The notes under the pieces: model-generated | Databases searched by the model: none | What the model was told of the DNA's origin: nothing | Seen by the model: the letters and a program-made list of their open reading frames with translations, nothing else | Shown here: positions 8,540 through 10,251 of the stretch, in pieces | How positions within the stretch are numbered: the first letter of the stretch is position 1 | Layout of the letters: every line of letters starts with the position of its first letter | Position numbers and translations under genes: made by a program | NCBI GenBank assembly: GCA_028226535.1 | Contig: JAOJEG010000022.1 | Coordinates: 1 to 10,251, forward strand | Reading direction: 5' to 3' | Source of the DNA: Candidatus Pelagibacter sp. | GTDB taxonomy: Bacteria; Pseudomonadota; Alphaproteobacteria; Pelagibacterales; Pelagibacteraceae | Length of the DNA: 10,251 nt

Positions 8540-9484
8540 TTAATTTAATTTATTTGGGATTTTAAATACTACGTTTTCTTTAATTATCTCTACTTCATTA
8601 ATCTTAATAGTAAATCTATTTTTTAAGTCATTAATAAAATTATCTACTAATATTTCAGGCGCTGAAGCTCCTGATGAAATACCAATGGTATTTGAATTTT
8701 GAATTTTATCATAAGGTACTTCACTTTCTGAATGGATTAACATTGAATTTTCACAGCCAGACTTTTTGGCAACTTCCACAAGTCTAACTGAGTTAGAAGA
8801 ATTTCTACTACCAATTATAAAAAACATATCACAATTTTTAGCTATATTTTTAACAGCCATTTGCCTATTTGTTGTTGCGTAACAAATATCTTCTTTTTGA
8901 GGCTCTCTTATATTTTCAAATCTTTTTTTTAAAATTTGAATAATATCTTTTGTATCGTCTACAGATAAAGTTGTCTGAGTAACAAATGCAATTTTTTTAT
9001 TATCTTTATTCTCATAATTTTTTGCCTCCTCCTCATTTTGTATAAGATCAATTGATCCTTCAGGTAATTGACCCATAGTGCCAATAACTTCAGGGTGATT
9101 TTTATGACCAATTAAAATTATATGGTAGCCAGCTTTATTTAAATTTTCAGCTTCTCTATGCACTTTAGAAACAAGGGGACATGTTGCATCCACGTAAGTC
9201 ATATTATAGTTTTTAGCATCTTCTGGTATTTTTTTTGGAACACCATGAGCTGAAAAAATAACTGGTCTTGATTTATCTTTTATTTCCTCGAGCTCTTCAA
9301 CAAAAATTGCTCCTTTTTTTTTTAAATCATCAACAACAAATTTATTGTGAACTATTTCATGCCGCACATAAACTGGTGCACCGTATTTTTTAATTGATTT
9401 TTCAACAATTTCAATAGCTCTTTCAACACCAGCACAAAAACCACGTGGAGCTGAGAGCAAAACGTTAATTTCTTTTTTTTTCAT
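8540..9484 (-). CDS. ispH: 4-hydroxy-3-methylbut-2-enyl diphosphate reductase
   Basis: IspH (LytB) is the iron-sulfur enzyme that makes IPP and DMAPP from HMBPP, the last step of the MEP isoprenoid pathway. The 314-residue length is normal. The three cluster-binding cysteines are C17 in APRGFCAGVERAIE, C102 in VDATCPLVSKVHREA, and C201 in EDICYATTNRQMAV. Substrate-binding and catalytic positions are present: H46 in RHEIVHNKFVV, H80 in FSAHGVP, H130 and E132 in HKNHPEVIGT, and the TQTTLS segment (169-174). The C-terminal GISSGASAPEILVDNFI is also typical. The start overlaps the 3' end of the blh-like gene by 20 bases. The codons right after ATG are nine A in a row, and an A10 run (T10 at 9314-9323 on the + strand) falls around residues 55-58. 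Confidence 0.98.
   Translation of the reverse strand: MKKKEINVLLSAPRGFCAGVERAIEIVEKSIKKYGAPVYVRHEIVHNKFVVDDLKKKGAIFVEELEEIKDKSRPVIFSAHGVPKKIPEDAKNYNMTYVDATCPLVSKVHREAENLNKAGYHIILIGHKNHPEVIGTMGQLPEGSIDLIQNEEEAKNYENKDNKKIAFVTQTTLSVDDTKDIIQILKKRFENIREPQKEDICYATTNRQMAVKNIAKNCDMFFIIGSRNSSNSVRLVEVAKKSGCENSMLIHSESEVPYDKIQNSNTIGISSGASAPEILVDNFINDLKNRFTIKINEVEIIKENVVFKIPNKLN
9465..9484 (-). other. Overlap of blh 3' end and ispH start, with A9 tract
   Basis: The last 20 bases of the blh-like gene also encode the first codons of ispH, one frame apart (+1). Nine A in a row (T9 on the + strand, 9473-9481) fill most of the overlap, read as Lys codons in both frames. No Shine-Dalgarno sequence precedes the ispH ATG, so re-initiation from blh translation is the likely way ispH is read from this transcript. 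Confidence 0.75.
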
Positions 9485-10251
9485 ATTTTTCTAATAAATA
9501 TTCGAGCAATATATGTGGAAAGGTTAAAGACGCCAAACCTATAAATATCACTTTTAAAATAGAACTGTTTAAATCATAAATATTGTTTAAAAAAAACAAA
9601 CTTATTATGCAGAAAATAGCTGTTAAAATTGTAAGTGGTAGTGCTTTTTTTAAAAATTTAAATAAACCATTATAAAAATCGAAATTATCTATTTCAAATA
9701 TCAAAGAAATACTATGTCTTAAAGAATGTAAGAAACAAAAATATAATGTAAATGCTACTAGTGGTGAAAGATAATAATTTAAAATGATAATTGAAAAATA
9801 ATCTAAAAAAATAACAAATTTTTTAATTTCAAATTCTTTTATAAAAAATAGAACACTTGATAAAGTACTTAAAACAATTCCAATCAAAAGGATTTTATTA
9901 GTTTCTATATAATCTAAGATTGTATAAAAAGTTTCATCTTCAACTAATAAAAATTTATATATAGCAACTGTTTCATCAAAATGAAAAAACATGGGTGCTA
10001 GAATAATCAGCGATCCTTTTAAAAAGTATAACATTGGATTTATTGAATTAGCGTTTGTTGTTAAAAATTGAGTATCTTCTTTACCAAAGTGATATGACGC
10101 AACGATTAAAAAAAGAACTAAAGATATTGCTGGTAACAAAACCCAGGTAATGATTATAAAAATAGCCAGTAATATGTATGACACGTAAAAGAAAAAAACA
10201 TTTTTAATATCAAAAATTTTTAAAAGTCTTTTGCCTTTAATGTGGTCAAGA
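9465..10251 (-). CDS. blh: Brp/Blh-family beta-carotene 15,15'-dioxygenase, 5'-truncated by window edge
   Basis: Blh enzymes are membrane proteins that cleave beta-carotene into two retinal molecules, the rhodopsin chromophore. The frame is open to the window edge: 22 codons (LDHIKGKRLLKIFDIKN and on) precede the GTG at 10184, so that GTG is internal and the real start is outside. The visible 261 residues contain several hydrophobic helices and the family's conserved histidine sites: SYHFGKED, then YFCFLHSLRHS with two His, and LTFPHILLEYL near the C-terminus. The first visible residues, LDH, would follow the N-terminal iron-ligand motif of the form PHGA, which lies just beyond the edge. The 3' end overlaps ispH by 20 bases. 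A carotenoid cleavage gene next to the isoprenoid gene ispH makes metabolic sense. The family is secure; substrate is inferred from the family. Confidence 0.85.
   Translation of the reverse strand, partial: LDHIKGKRLLKIFDIKNVFFFYVSYILLAIFIIITWVLLPAISLVLFLIVASYHFGKEDTQFLTTNANSINPMLYFLKGSLIILAPMFFHFDETVAIYKFLLVEDETFYTILDYIETNKILLIGIVLSTLSSVLFFIKEFEIKKFVIFLDYFSIIILNYYLSPLVAFTLYFCFLHSLRHSISLIFEIDNFDFYNGLFKFLKKALPLTILTAIFCIISLFFLNNIYDLNSSILKVIFIGLASLTFPHILLEYLLEKYEKKRN

Noticed and set aside
10182..10184. GTG at 10184 as the start of the Blh-like gene
   Set aside because: Another 22 codons without a stop run to the window edge and carry LDH, which fits the sequence after the family's N-terminal His motif.

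Overview
This window looks like a piece of a compact, AT-rich alphaproteobacterial chromosome, most likely from the SAR11 / Pelagibacter group. The G+C content is low (about a third or less by eye, not counted). Twelve of the thirteen genes found have readily recognised products. Most neighbouring genes overlap or abut, Shine-Dalgarno sequences are mostly absent, and no gap between genes is longer than 30 bases. The lineage is inferred from base composition, gene order and protein style; no database was searched.

Layout. Positions 1-7157 (+ strand) hold one long run of genes for the aa3-type cytochrome c oxidase and its assembly: coxB (5' end cut off by the window), coxA, ctaB (heme O synthase), a 41-residue coxF-like membrane protein, ctaG (Cox11, CuB insertion), coxC and surf1. 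The run continues without a gap into thrC (threonine synthase) and a Prx5-type peroxiredoxin. Positions 7149-10251 (- strand) hold a second run, read right to left: a Brp/Blh-type carotenoid cleavage enzyme (5' end cut off), ispH (last step of the MEP isoprenoid pathway), thrB (homoserine kinase of the APH-like type) and rnhA (RNase HI). The two runs converge and their last genes overlap by 9 bases. A hairpin followed by six T lies across this junction and could end the + strand transcript.

How the genes work together. The left half can make the three catalytic-core subunits of the terminal oxidase, the heme precursor and the copper/heme assembly factors; heme A synthase (ctaA) is not in the window. 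ThrB and ThrC are the last two steps of threonine synthesis, but here they sit at the inner ends of opposing transcripts. IspH supplies IPP/DMAPP, the building blocks of carotenoids, and the Blh-like protein would cleave beta-carotene to retinal, the chromophore of rhodopsins. The pair therefore hints at a rhodopsin-bearing organism, although no rhodopsin gene is visible here.

No mobile element, CRISPR array, rRNA or tRNA was found. Both edge genes read open through the window boundary, so the apparent start codons at 58 (TTG) and 10184 (GTG) are internal codons, not true starts. I see no clear sign of an undescribed system. The points most worth a second look are the coxF-like small gene, the blh-ispH overlap with its A9 tract, the terminator-like hairpin inside two converging coding ends, and an isolated block of GC-ending codons with an AGGAGG core inside coxA.
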